IMG/VR virus record: IMGVR_UViG_3300042890_002721
Span: 1 to 64,000 of that record
Length of the DNA stretch: 64,000 bases
Source of the DNA: a virus
Reading direction: 5' to 3' (one strand)
The translations under genes and the position numbers were made by a program. The notes below the pieces were generated by a model. It saw only the letters and a program-made list of their open reading frames with translations, was not told the origin of the DNA and ran no database searches. Shown here piece by piece: positions 51,296 through 60,254 of this stretch; the first letter of the stretch is position 1; the number at the start of each line of letters is the position of its first letter.

Positions 51296-52181
51296 TTTTT
51301 AATTTTTCATTTACATCTTCGTTATAATTAACTCTAATTAACCTAATATCATTGTTTAAACAATAGTTTGTTTTTATTAAATCTGTTTTTTTGACTCTAT
51401 TAAAACCTTTCTCACCACCAAATATGTCAATTGGTTTAAAATGTTGTATTCCATCATATTCAATACATACATTATAATCTGGTAGATAAAAATCAAAAGG
51501 TAATGGTCTAATATCTTTACAATCATTAAAATATTTTTGTTTTATGAATTTTAGGTTATTACTAATTAAATAATTTCGCACCACTTTTTCACCTTTTGAT
51601 TCTTTACAAATTGGACAACCTTGTCCTAAAATATGGTTATTTGTTAATTGATTGAATTCTCCGTGTTTTGGGCAAAGTATTTTAACCTTGGTTTTTGTAT
51701 TGATGTAATCGACCAAAGAATAATCATATTTATCACCATGTTTTTCTTTTGCTTGTTTTATAAATTCATATAAATTTTTTCTTTTAACACCACCACAATG
51801 TTGACACCCACTACCTAAAAGATGGCTATGTGGTGTTTGTTCGAATTCACCATGTATCGAACAAATTATTTTAACTTTTTCATCATATTTTTTATATTCA
51901 ACCAAGGAATAATCAAAGATTCCATTATGTATATTCTTAGCTTTATTTATGAATTTATTATTAGATAAAGTTTTATTTAACTTAAATTTTTCACGACCAC
52001 AATATGGACAACCTTGATTATCTAGGTGACAGTTTGGTGTTTGTTCGAATTCACCATGTATCGAACAAATTATTTTAACCTTTGTTTTATTATTTTTATA
52101 GTCGACTAATGAATAATCATAAACGTTTCCATGTATCATCGCACATTTTACAATAAATTCATTTGTTGTTAGTTTTCTCAT
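51279..52181 (-). CDS. DUF723-type homing endonuclease, 300 aa
   Basis: Same architecture as the enzyme at 39271: three Cys/His repeats (YDYSLVDYKNNKTKVKIICS, HGEFEQTPNCHL, GCPYCG; then two more) and a C-terminal nuclease (PLPFDFYLPDYNVCIEYDG, then IQHF). It ends in EFGY and a stop formed from the first codons of the 293-aa tail gene (GTTATTAA in MSSVIK). A TATTTATA box is 4 nt before its ATG. Confidence 0.88.
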   Translation of the reverse strand: MRKLTTNEFIVKCAMIHGNVYDYSLVDYKNNKTKVKIICSIHGEFEQTPNCHLDNQGCPYCGREKFKLNKTLSNNKFINKAKNIHNGIFDYSLVEYKKYDEKVKIICSIHGEFEQTPHSHLLGSGCQHCGGVKRKNLYEFIKQAKEKHGDKYDYSLVDYINTKTKVKILCPKHGEFNQLTNNHILGQGCPICKESKGEKVVRNYLISNNLKFIKQKYFNDCKDIRPLPFDFYLPDYNVCIEYDGIQHFKPIDIFGGEKGFNRVKKTDLIKTNYCLNNDIRLIRVNYNEDVNEKLKNEFGY

Positions 52182-52185
52182 ATAA

Positions 52186-52193
52186 TATAAATA
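52186..52193 (-). promoter_or_regulatory. TATTTATA box before the endonuclease gene
   Basis: Coding-strand TATTTATA, 4 nt before the ATG at 52181. Confidence 0.4.
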
Positions 52194-52211
52194 TATTGTA
52201 AAAATTAAAAG

Positions 52212-52241
52212 TTATAAAATTTTGCGTTTTAATACTTCCAT
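52212..52241 (-). pseudogene. orphan 5' end of the 293-aa tail gene
   Basis: Encodes MEVLKRKIL and a stop. It matches residues 4-9 of the tail protein (VIKRKIL within MSSVIKRKIL), and its ATG overlaps the stop of the 271-aa gene (TAATG), the place where the tail gene would start without the insertion. It is short, so the match is weaker than the other relics. Confidence 0.6.
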
Positions 52242-53056
52242 TATGTTGCTAATATTTGATATAAGTTAACCGTAGCGTTATTTGTTGAATAAGATACGTT
52301 ATTTGAGTAAGTGTTATCAATTTCATAGTAGTACCCATTATTTTTCCTAACCAAAACATATCTAGTATATAATTTAGTTATCAATTGGTCTATAGGTAAT
52401 GCGGCATTACTTACCATAAGGTTAGTTGACTTACCACTTTTAGCGTTTTTAAAAGATGCTCTCATATAAAGATACTTTGGTGCACCATTAATTACTAATT
52501 CATCTTTAAAATCATATATGTAATAACCTTGTGCATTACCTATAGGGTTAAGTATAGGGTTATCAACAGAGAATGTTAAAAATATCTGACTAGCTGGTAT
52601 TGGTTGACCAACTGAAATATTTGGTCCACTAGTTTGGTATAAGTCCATTGGTGTTAAGCTGGGGTATAATGTGATAAAACTGATTAAGTTTTGTATTAAT
52701 GGGTTGTCACTATCGTAGAATGATAAATTAAGGAATGTTTGTTTGAACTTTTCAGTTTCAAGTTTAATATCATCATCAGTGAAACCAATATCACCATAAG
52801 TTAATTTACCATCCAAATTAACAACATATGTAATCTTATCAACATGATTACCTAGTAAATCTGTTGGTAAGAATCTAGTTTTTTCGTAATCAATAATTGG
52901 GTTTATTGCTTTTTCAATTTCAGTTTCAACAAATACTCGCTCAATTAATTCAGATTGGTCAACCAATTGGTATTCCATATTAATAGGAATATTAATAGTA
53001 GTTGCTGTAGCACCAGACATTAATGAAAGATTTATTTTATATTGATTAACAAGCAT
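52241..53056 (-). CDS. virion structural protein, 271 aa
   Basis: Starts MLVNQYKINLSLMSG, followed by a mostly beta N-terminal domain, a helical middle (FKQTFLNLSFYDSDN) and a C-terminal strand-rich part. Its ATG is shared with the last codons of the endonuclease gene (53046). Position between tail genes suggests a baseplate or tail component; no family recognised. Confidence 0.6.
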   Translation of the reverse strand: MLVNQYKINLSLMSGATATTINIPINMEYQLVDQSELIERVFVETEIEKAINPIIDYEKTRFLPTDLLGNHVDKITYVVNLDGKLTYGDIGFTDDDIKLETEKFKQTFLNLSFYDSDNPLIQNLISFITLYPSLTPMDLYQTSGPNISVGQPIPASQIFLTFSVDNPILNPIGNAQGYYIYDFKDELVINGAPKYLYMRASFKNAKSGKSTNLMVSNAALPIDQLITKLYTRYVLVRKNNGYYYEIDNTYSNNVSYSTNNATVNLYQILAT

Positions 53057-53945
53057 AATATTGTTTTAATTTATTAGTTATTTTTTCATCATATTTAATA
53101 ATTATCAAATCAATTTGTTTATCAACACAATAATTTAATTTTATTCTATCTCTTTTTTGTTGTTGTTTAAAAACCTTAAAACCACCAAAATAATTGATTG
53201 GTTTGTAATGTTGTTCACCTTGGTACTCAATACATGTATTATAATCTGGTAAATAAAAGTCAAAAGGTAGTGGTCTAATATCTCTACAATCTGGGAATCT
53301 ATGTTGTGGTAAGAAATTAATATTATTTTCTGTTAGGTATTTTCTTATTTCAGATTCACCTTTAGACTCTTTACATATCGGGCAACCGCCACCATTTAAA
53401 TGATGATTTGGTGATTTTTCAAACATTCCATGGATACTACATATTATTTTAATTTTTTTATGCGTACTTTTATATTCTGTTAATTTATACGAATATAAAA
53501 GACCATATTTACTAATTGCTTCAGTGATAAAATCTTCAGTGGTTTTTCCTCTACCAAAACATCTACCACAACCACTACCATTTAAATGGTCATTTGGTTT
53601 TATTTCAAAAACACCATGTTTACTACAAATTATTTTAATTTTTGTTTTATTATTAAAATACTCAACTAGTGAGTAATCATATTTATCACCATATACTAAA
53701 TTAGCCTTACAAATAAAATCCTCATTTACCATTCTTTGTTTTTCACTTCTATTTTCAACACCACATTTATAACAACCACTACCATTTAAATGGCTATTTG
53801 GTGTTTGTTCAAAATTTTCATGTTCTGGACATGTTATTTTAATTTTACTATATGAATTTACATAATTAGTTATAGAATAATCATATTTATCACCATGAAT
53901 TGATTTAGCTTTAATTATGAATTCTTCAGTCGTTAATTTTTTCAT
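53046..53945 (-). CDS. DUF723-type homing endonuclease, 299 aa
   Basis: Third member of the group: three Cys/His repeats (YDYSITNYVNSYSKIKITC; GCYKCG; GCGRCFG) and a C-terminal nuclease (PLPFDFYLPDYNTCIEYQG, then EQHY). Note Gln replaces Asp in IEYQG where the other two have IEYDG; this could weaken catalysis. Its last codons (YYAC stop) are formed by a repeated ATGCTTGTTAAT that is also the start of the 271-aa gene. A TATTTATA box lies 16 nt upstream. Confidence 0.88.
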   Translation of the reverse strand: MKKLTTEEFIIKAKSIHGDKYDYSITNYVNSYSKIKITCPEHENFEQTPNSHLNGSGCYKCGVENRSEKQRMVNEDFICKANLVYGDKYDYSLVEYFNNKTKIKIICSKHGVFEIKPNDHLNGSGCGRCFGRGKTTEDFITEAISKYGLLYSYKLTEYKSTHKKIKIICSIHGMFEKSPNHHLNGGGCPICKESKGESEIRKYLTENNINFLPQHRFPDCRDIRPLPFDFYLPDYNTCIEYQGEQHYKPINYFGGFKVFKQQQKRDRIKLNYCVDKQIDLIIIKYDEKITNKLKQYYAC

Positions 53946-53961
53946 TTATATTTCTTTTTAT

Positions 53962-53969
53962 TATAAATA
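53962..53969 (-). promoter_or_regulatory. TATTTATA box before the endonuclease gene
   Basis: Coding-strand TATTTATA, 16 nt before the ATG at 53945. Confidence 0.45.
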
Positions 53970-53989
53970 TAACAAACATTAAAAATTTC

Positions 53990-54001
53990 ATTAACAAGCA
54001 T
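53990..54001 (-). repeat. 12-bp direct repeat flanking the endonuclease gene
   Basis: ATGCTTGTTAAT occurs here, at the stop of the 592-aa gene, and again at 53045-53056, the start of the 271-aa gene. In a genome without the insertion the two copies would be one: a stop/start overlap. Confidence 0.75.
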
Positions 54002-55769
54002 CTTCTTCGGTATTAGTTGTAAATTTATCAGTCATTCGCTCACCTAATGGGTCAGCTGGAAATTTATAATAATACAAACCCCAATTATCAAAAGCGTCTT
54101 GTCTTCTTACAAGGAAACAATCATTTGTATACATATAATGACACCCATTTAAAAATGGGTAATCTAATGGTTTTTCATCTGATTGGTTATAACCAATGTC
54201 TAACAAGTCTCTCCATAAGTATCTACCATCACCTAAATTAACAGCATAAGATGGAATACCTTCAGTACTACTATCACCTTGTTCTATGTAAGTTGAAAAT
54301 TCTCTAATTTTAATAAGTTCATGTGCTTGATAAAAATAACCTTCTTGTCTTGGACCTAAATCTATATTTTTAAATGTTGGAGATTCACCTATTTTATCAA
54401 CATATGAGAAGTTAGCTAATGTTTCTCTATTCAAAGTGTTAAACCTATGTGATACATTAGCTAAAATCGTTTCTTGGACTTCATACATATTATATTCAAC
54501 CAAATCACCATAAAAATAATTATCATTTATAGAAACTTGAGGTTCTAGTGGTGTGTGTGTCTTAAACGGTAATAACCCACCGTTATGGATTAAATTAATA
54601 GCTGGAATTGATTGTAAAAATGTATTAGTTCCACTTGTTTTTAATTCTGGTATAAATGGTGTTTCAATACCAGAAGATACTTTAGTGAATAAACTGTTGC
54701 TACTAGTTTTAATTTTAGTTAAGTATAATTCACTCAATGGTCTACCTAAATTATCAACCAAATCACTAATATCTATATCCTCATTAAATACAAATTGAGT
54801 AATTGGGTCAGAATAAACATTTTCACTAAAAGATAATTTATATGTTTCATAATCATCTTGTTCAATCATTGGTGTACTTCTAGTTTTAATTTTTTTAAAT
54901 ACTCTAAAATAATATTCAGATTCTTTATCTGATACCATTCTTTTCATTCTTGAATTTGGACCAATATTACCACTATTAGGTACATCAATAACAAAATAAT
55001 AATCTTTATAATCACCATTATCTAATCCAGTTCGAATAACATTATAAACACCATTATAACCAGTTGTTCCAGTAATTTTAACTGTATCACCGATTATTAA
55101 ATTATGTAAACATGCAACACCAAATGCTGTCATTGATTTTGTCGCAACTATAGCTGGTATCGCTTCTATAACCATTAACCCACCATTAACCATTGTATGT
55201 CCAGTATCGTTATGATGTGGATATGTTATTGTTAATTCCCAATTCTTAACTGATGGTGAACCATTTTGACTATTATATGGTTTGGTATCTTGGATAAAAG
55301 AAAAACGATTTCTAGTTGGTTCCATATCATAATAATTACATAAAGAAGACTTGGTTTTATCTGGTTCATTATAACCAAACCAACCATTAACTTCTTTTAA
55401 GAAATTTTTAATAGAATCAACATAATTAACATCGTTTGAATCAGCTACATCACCATCTTTAGGATATGATGTATCAACAAAAACTAACTCATTAAAACCT
55501 TTCCACGTTTGCCAATTATTATTGGTGCTATTATCTAAATTAAATAAAGCATTTGAAATTGTAGGGTTTATTGTCCCTAAAACTCTATAATAATTACAAC
55601 GTTGTCTTTCTGTGTTAAATCTTTCACCAACATTAACTATTTTATTAATTTGGTCTGGAGGTAATAACCTTTCTTTACCATCCAAATTAATCTTCAAAAA
55701 CGTATCAGTATTTGTCGATTTTGTTGATGTTTCGTTGTTTAATCTTTGTTGTGTTCTATATGTAGTCAT
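53991..55769 (-). CDS. tail protein, 592 aa
   Basis: Starts MTTYRTQQRLNNETSTKS. Soluble, beta-rich, with a WKGFNELVFVDTSYPKDGD stretch and a helical linker (DSIKNFLKEVNGWFG). The C-terminus (GRYLWRDLLDIGYN; FLVRRQDAFDNWG) may interact with neighbours. In the same position as T4 gp8-like wedge proteins relative to gp6, but no similarity is visible. Its ATG and the upstream stop share a base. Confidence 0.6.
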   Translation of the reverse strand: MTTYRTQQRLNNETSTKSTNTDTFLKINLDGKERLLPPDQINKIVNVGERFNTERQRCNYYRVLGTINPTISNALFNLDNSTNNNWQTWKGFNELVFVDTSYPKDGDVADSNDVNYVDSIKNFLKEVNGWFGYNEPDKTKSSLCNYYDMEPTRNRFSFIQDTKPYNSQNGSPSVKNWELTITYPHHNDTGHTMVNGGLMVIEAIPAIVATKSMTAFGVACLHNLIIGDTVKITGTTGYNGVYNVIRTGLDNGDYKDYYFVIDVPNSGNIGPNSRMKRMVSDKESEYYFRVFKKIKTRSTPMIEQDDYETYKLSFSENVYSDPITQFVFNEDIDISDLVDNLGRPLSELYLTKIKTSSNSLFTKVSSGIETPFIPELKTSGTNTFLQSIPAINLIHNGGLLPFKTHTPLEPQVSINDNYFYGDLVEYNMYEVQETILANVSHRFNTLNRETLANFSYVDKIGESPTFKNIDLGPRQEGYFYQAHELIKIREFSTYIEQGDSSTEGIPSYAVNLGDGRYLWRDLLDIGYNQSDEKPLDYPFLNGCHYMYTNDCFLVRRQDAFDNWGLYYYKFPADPLGERMTDKFTTNTEEDAC

Positions 55770-58700
55770 TACCCATTAATTGTTTTAGTACACCCAACAC
55801 TATCAGTAAGTATTGTTGTTATATTCAGATTATTGTCATAGATAGGACTAACATAAATAGATGTTATGTTATATGGGTTACCAGTAACAGTTCCAATACC
55901 ACCAGATGAACTTATATTATGTTTATATAACGATGTGATTGATGGGTTTGTATTAAGTGTTGTACTTATACTACCATTTAATTCAATCGTTGGAGTTACC
56001 ATAGTTGAAGTTAATATATTTAAATCATCACTATAACAAGCTATAGTACCATATTTAGCTCTTATTTTAATACTAGTTGATACTAATGTTTTATCCACTA
56101 TGAATTTTAATGGTGTTGTATTATTAACATATGGCATTGAAATATCGTGCCACTGACCATTTATATCTTGGAATTGTAAATTTGATGTTGTAGGTGCATC
56201 AAATGAATAATCTAAATACACAGTAACTAAATACCTATCAATTTTACATTGTTTATTTAATTCACTAGTTGAGCCAGCAGTTAAAGTCATTTTTGGATTA
56301 ATAGAATCAACATTTGTTATAATAGTTACTGTTTCTGGTGTTGATAAACTATCAGTAATAATCGTTGTATATGTACCAGAAACTAAACTAACTAAATTAC
56401 TATTTGTAGAACTAAAACCATTAGGTCCAGTTGTTGAAAAAGAATAAGGTGGTTTACCACCTTGTGGTGTTATCGATATCTTACCATCAGTACTACCATA
56501 ACATGTTGTATCTATTTTAGTTGTAACACCATTTAAAATAGGTAACCCAGTTACTATTAATTTATCAACACTAACCATGGTACCAACACTATCGGTAATT
56601 TCAATAGTATATCCTATTGGGTCTTGAAATGGTATTCCAGTTATTACTGAAGGTGTTGCTGGTGATGGACCTCTAACTATTGTTCCATTAGCATCTTTTA
56701 ATACATATGTATATGGTTGAACACCGTTGTTTATATTATTTATTGTAATCTCACCATCATTACTAGAAACTGTTAAAGCGTTTTTACTAACAAAAGCATA
56801 CGCATCTAGTGGAGCTGGACCAGAAACAACTACATCTCTACTAATTACTCTACCTAGTGAATCAGTACCTTCAATAGTATAGGTACCCATACCCAATCCA
56901 GATATAAGTGTACTAGTATTTGATTGTATTGAGCCATTTATCGAATAGTTAGGTCCTACTACCGTATATGATATTGGAGCTTTACCACCTATAAAACTAA
57001 ATGTTATACTACCAATTTGTGTGTTACTTCCAGTTGATGTTGCTGTTGATTGAATTATAAATTCATCTCTCTTTAAAACAACACATTTAGTGAAGTATTT
57101 TGAATTCATTTTGTCTAATGATGTTTTACCTGGTAATAAACCAAAATAAAAGAAATAAGAATGTTTAGTTTGCCCATAATCATTATCACCATTCGTGAAA
57201 TTTCTAAACGATAAATAATCATTACCATTTTTAATTGGGCTAGTAAAATCATAAACACCATTATTTCCAGTATTAAAATCAGTTGTGGCACCACTAGTTG
57301 GTAAACTAAAACTAGTTGGTGAGGTAGTATTTTTATTTAATTCAAAAAATACATCTCTAAACCATTTACCATTATCATCGTCAATATCTAATGAACCAAT
57401 ATTACCATCTGGTGTAATAGGTGTACCAGCACTATCAAATGTAATTTCATCAATATTAACACCAAATTCACATATGTGTCTTAAATTTAAACAACCATTA
57501 CTATCTACGTGAATACCAACACAATCAACGTTAAAAAATAACCCACCATGTGTATCATTTAAATCGACAACACCAGTTGCCTCAAAAACACCTTCTTCAC
57601 TAATATCTGAAACATCTGGTGGTAATTTATATGTTGTGGGGATTAATAAATCATTAACTTTAGGAATTCCTTGCCAATCACATTCAAACACTGAACCTAA
57701 ACACATTATATCAGTTGCGAATAATTTATAACCAACATTATGTGTTGAAGCAGCATAATATAATTCTCCATTAACATTTTTTATAATACCTTCTCTTAAA
57801 CCACCAGTACTATAACCCCTATTTTGTGCATCAAAATCAATAATAATGTTAGAAAAACAAGAATCAACTAAATATTGTGTATGACAGTTATTGTCTGGGT
57901 TTCCATTATTATTACTATTAACACCAGTATAATTTGGGTCATTGGTGAAATCATCACAATCATATTCACAAAACTTTTCACTACCAGGTTTTCCATTATT
58001 TTTACGTTTTTTTTTATATTTTAACAAGAAACTAAATAAAGAACCATTAATCCAATCATTATAAAATTCGTATTGAAATAAACCCATAGATTTTGCCATT
58101 TGAAAAGCTAAACATTTAAGCATACTAACATTACTAGTGTCAACATTACCATATTCATTTGTTAATTCAGTATAACCACTATTAAATGGTTCGCCACCAA
58201 TTGTTACACAACCTGGTGCATACACCATGTTTGGTTCTTCAGATGGGCAAGTTATACTTAAACACTTAGCGTATTCTGGTTCTGGTATGTTTGGAATAGA
58301 TAAACCAAACCAATTTGCAACATCAATCAATGAATTTATAAAACCTATTATTTTTTTAATAACCCAAATAATAAAATTTATAATAGATATTATAACAGCA
58401 TTAATCAATATTATTATTGTTGATAATATTGACATGATAACACAAATATTTGTGAACATAGGGTTTACCTCTGTATCCACTCTATTATACGGGAAAGGTG
58501 TTTTATCACCAGCACATGCATCAACATTTTTAATCGCTGTCATGCCTCTTGTAGATGTTAATTTGTTTGTTTGGTATCTAGCAATGAAATTAGATACGGT
58601 ATATATTTTATTCCAATGTAAATCCTTAAAACTAGAATCTTTGGTTGCTGGACCATTATTAGTTTCTGGACCAAAATTATAATCTATCTCACCTTGGGTT

Positions 58701-59845
58701 GATGGATTATTAGGTACTAGAAATTTACCTCTAGTTCTAAGCCTACCTTGACCACCAGTTTCGTCCATACCTATTCTAAACCTAACACTAGCTCTAGTTG
58801 GTATGCCAATATTAGGGTCTTGTGAATAAATTAACCCACCAAATTCATCAGTAACCATATAATCTAAATTCATAGGTATCTGATATGACCATGAACCATT
58901 TTCATCTATAACTCTACCACCATCTACATCAAATCTTTCAATATCACCATCAATAGTTTTTCTAATCATTTCAATCGACCCTTCACCAGTAATTTGTTCA
59001 CAAAGGTTACCTAATTTATTTCTGGGTCTACAACGTTTATTAACACTTTGTTTATCTTGGTCACCAAAAATACTACCAGTAAAAATTGCAGATGGTATTA
59101 CAGTATGGTTTAAAGGTATATCTAATCTAGTGATACCTATCTCACAATTTTCTGTATCACCCCAGAATGGTTGTACGTTAACACCAGTATTAAATGTTTT
59201 AATTTGTACTAATTTATCTAGATTTTTACCACCTTTGAATTTTGTTGGACTATCAAACATTTTTTCTGGTGTACCTTGACTAATTAAGTCATATGGTCTT
59301 TGTGAAATTATACCAATATCTGAAACATCAACATCAACATGTACTGTATATGTTCCAACTGGAACACCAAATATCATAAAATCACCAGAATTGTTTGTTG
59401 TTGAAGTATATTTGTAATATTTACAATATACTTCAAGCATAGTTGGGTTATCTAATACTTCCCTTTTACTTGGAAAAGTACCTATTGTGGTAAAACAATC
59501 ATTATCTGGTGCACCATCTTTAGGTAGAAGATTATATCTAACACCTTCAGATGTTTTATCAGTGATTATTTCATAAGGGTATATGTTTTTAATCTCTGGA
59601 TTTGTTTTATCTGTATCATCTAGTGGAATAAAAACACTAACCTTAGCGTTTGGAACACCAAAACCATTATTTACTGTTACTCTACCTACAATAGTACCAT
59701 AATCAGAACAAAATCTTGTATATGCTTCTTCTTGAGATATCTTTAATGAAAGAATCTCAATAAAATCAAAATCTTGTTCTATATTAACTTTAATATATTT
59801 ATCATCACCATTTGGTGTTGTTTTTATTCTTACCGTATTTGACAT
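55769..59845 (-). CDS. giant tail protein with SprB-like repeats, 1358 aa
   Basis: Residues ~45-200 include two carboxypeptidase-regulatory-like beta units (IVGRVTVNNGFGVPNAKVSV; FMIFGVPVGTYTVHVDV). An unusually hydrophobic block (~477-525, ICVIMSILSTIIILINAVII) follows. The C-terminal ~400 residues hold three or more SprB-like repeats (SITFSFIGGKAPISYTV; GKISITPQGGKPPYSFS; each closing SGTYT or GTYTI ... TDS). SprB is the gliding adhesin of Flavobacterium-type bacteria. By position it could be the counterpart of T4 gp7; no sequence similarity was seen. Confidence 0.7.
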   Translation of the reverse strand: MSNTVRIKTTPNGDDKYIKVNIEQDFDFIEILSLKISQEEAYTRFCSDYGTIVGRVTVNNGFGVPNAKVSVFIPLDDTDKTNPEIKNIYPYEIITDKTSEGVRYNLLPKDGAPDNDCFTTIGTFPSKREVLDNPTMLEVYCKYYKYTSTTNNSGDFMIFGVPVGTYTVHVDVDVSDIGIISQRPYDLISQGTPEKMFDSPTKFKGGKNLDKLVQIKTFNTGVNVQPFWGDTENCEIGITRLDIPLNHTVIPSAIFTGSIFGDQDKQSVNKRCRPRNKLGNLCEQITGEGSIEMIRKTIDGDIERFDVDGGRVIDENGSWSYQIPMNLDYMVTDEFGGLIYSQDPNIGIPTRASVRFRIGMDETGGQGRLRTRGKFLVPNNPSTQGEIDYNFGPETNNGPATKDSSFKDLHWNKIYTVSNFIARYQTNKLTSTRGMTAIKNVDACAGDKTPFPYNRVDTEVNPMFTNICVIMSILSTIIILINAVIISIINFIIWVIKKIIGFINSLIDVANWFGLSIPNIPEPEYAKCLSITCPSEEPNMVYAPGCVTIGGEPFNSGYTELTNEYGNVDTSNVSMLKCLAFQMAKSMGLFQYEFYNDWINGSLFSFLLKYKKKRKNNGKPGSEKFCEYDCDDFTNDPNYTGVNSNNNGNPDNNCHTQYLVDSCFSNIIIDFDAQNRGYSTGGLREGIIKNVNGELYYAASTHNVGYKLFATDIMCLGSVFECDWQGIPKVNDLLIPTTYKLPPDVSDISEEGVFEATGVVDLNDTHGGLFFNVDCVGIHVDSNGCLNLRHICEFGVNIDEITFDSAGTPITPDGNIGSLDIDDDNGKWFRDVFFELNKNTTSPTSFSLPTSGATTDFNTGNNGVYDFTSPIKNGNDYLSFRNFTNGDNDYGQTKHSYFFYFGLLPGKTSLDKMNSKYFTKCVVLKRDEFIIQSTATSTGSNTQIGSITFSFIGGKAPISYTVVGPNYSINGSIQSNTSTLISGLGMGTYTIEGTDSLGRVISRDVVVSGPAPLDAYAFVSKNALTVSSNDGEITINNINNGVQPYTYVLKDANGTIVRGPSPATPSVITGIPFQDPIGYTIEITDSVGTMVSVDKLIVTGLPILNGVTTKIDTTCYGSTDGKISITPQGGKPPYSFSTTGPNGFSSTNSNLVSLVSGTYTTIITDSLSTPETVTIITNVDSINPKMTLTAGSTSELNKQCKIDRYLVTVYLDYSFDAPTTSNLQFQDINGQWHDISMPYVNNTTPLKFIVDKTLVSTSIKIRAKYGTIACYSDDLNILTSTMVTPTIELNGSISTTLNTNPSITSLYKHNISSSGGIGTVTGNPYNITSIYVSPIYDNNLNITTILTDSVGCTKTING

Positions 59846-59857
59846 AAATTATTTTGT

Positions 59858-60187
59858 TTAATTTGTTATGTGCTCAACATCTATAAGTTCATACTCATCT
59901 TCATCGTAGTCATCATAATCATCATCATCATCGTCATCATCGTCATCATCTTTATTAGGTGTTAATTTATTAACTAATATAGATAAAATTTCTGTTATAT
60001 TAACTTCTTTATTTAAAACTAAAGTTCTAAACATAAACCAAATAGCAGCACTTAATATTATTGGTAATAATATTAATGAAAATAAAAACACAACACTTCT
60101 TAGTGTGTAGTTAGTTATTTTTTTAGTTAAATTAACTTCTGAACCAACAGCATATTGGTCTTTTCCCGTTTTACAATTACAACCCAT
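59858..60187 (-). CDS. membrane protein with MGCNC start and poly-Asp, 109 aa
   Basis: Opens MGCNCKTGKDQYAVG, has a long membrane stretch (residues ~32-55, VVFLFSLILLPIILSAAIWF) and a run of 11 Asp interrupted only by Tyr further on. The MGCxC start recurs in the 22-aa peptide at 2545. It sits between the giant tail protein and the gp6-like gene. Role unknown. Confidence 0.55.
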   Translation of the reverse strand: MGCNCKTGKDQYAVGSEVNLTKKITNYTLRSVVFLFSLILLPIILSAAIWFMFRTLVLNKEVNITEILSILVNKLTPNKDDDDDDDDDDDYDDYDEDEYELIDVEHITN

Positions 60188-60254
60188 CTTTTAAAAATTT
60201 TTAATTTTGTTATATCCTTAAATTTACTAATTTAAATCTAATAAGGAAATAGTA

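Noticed and set aside
2469-53969. T4-type late promoters TATAAATA
   Set aside because: TATAAATA does occur, but almost always on the strand opposite to the gene, so the gene-strand reading TATTTATA was used instead.
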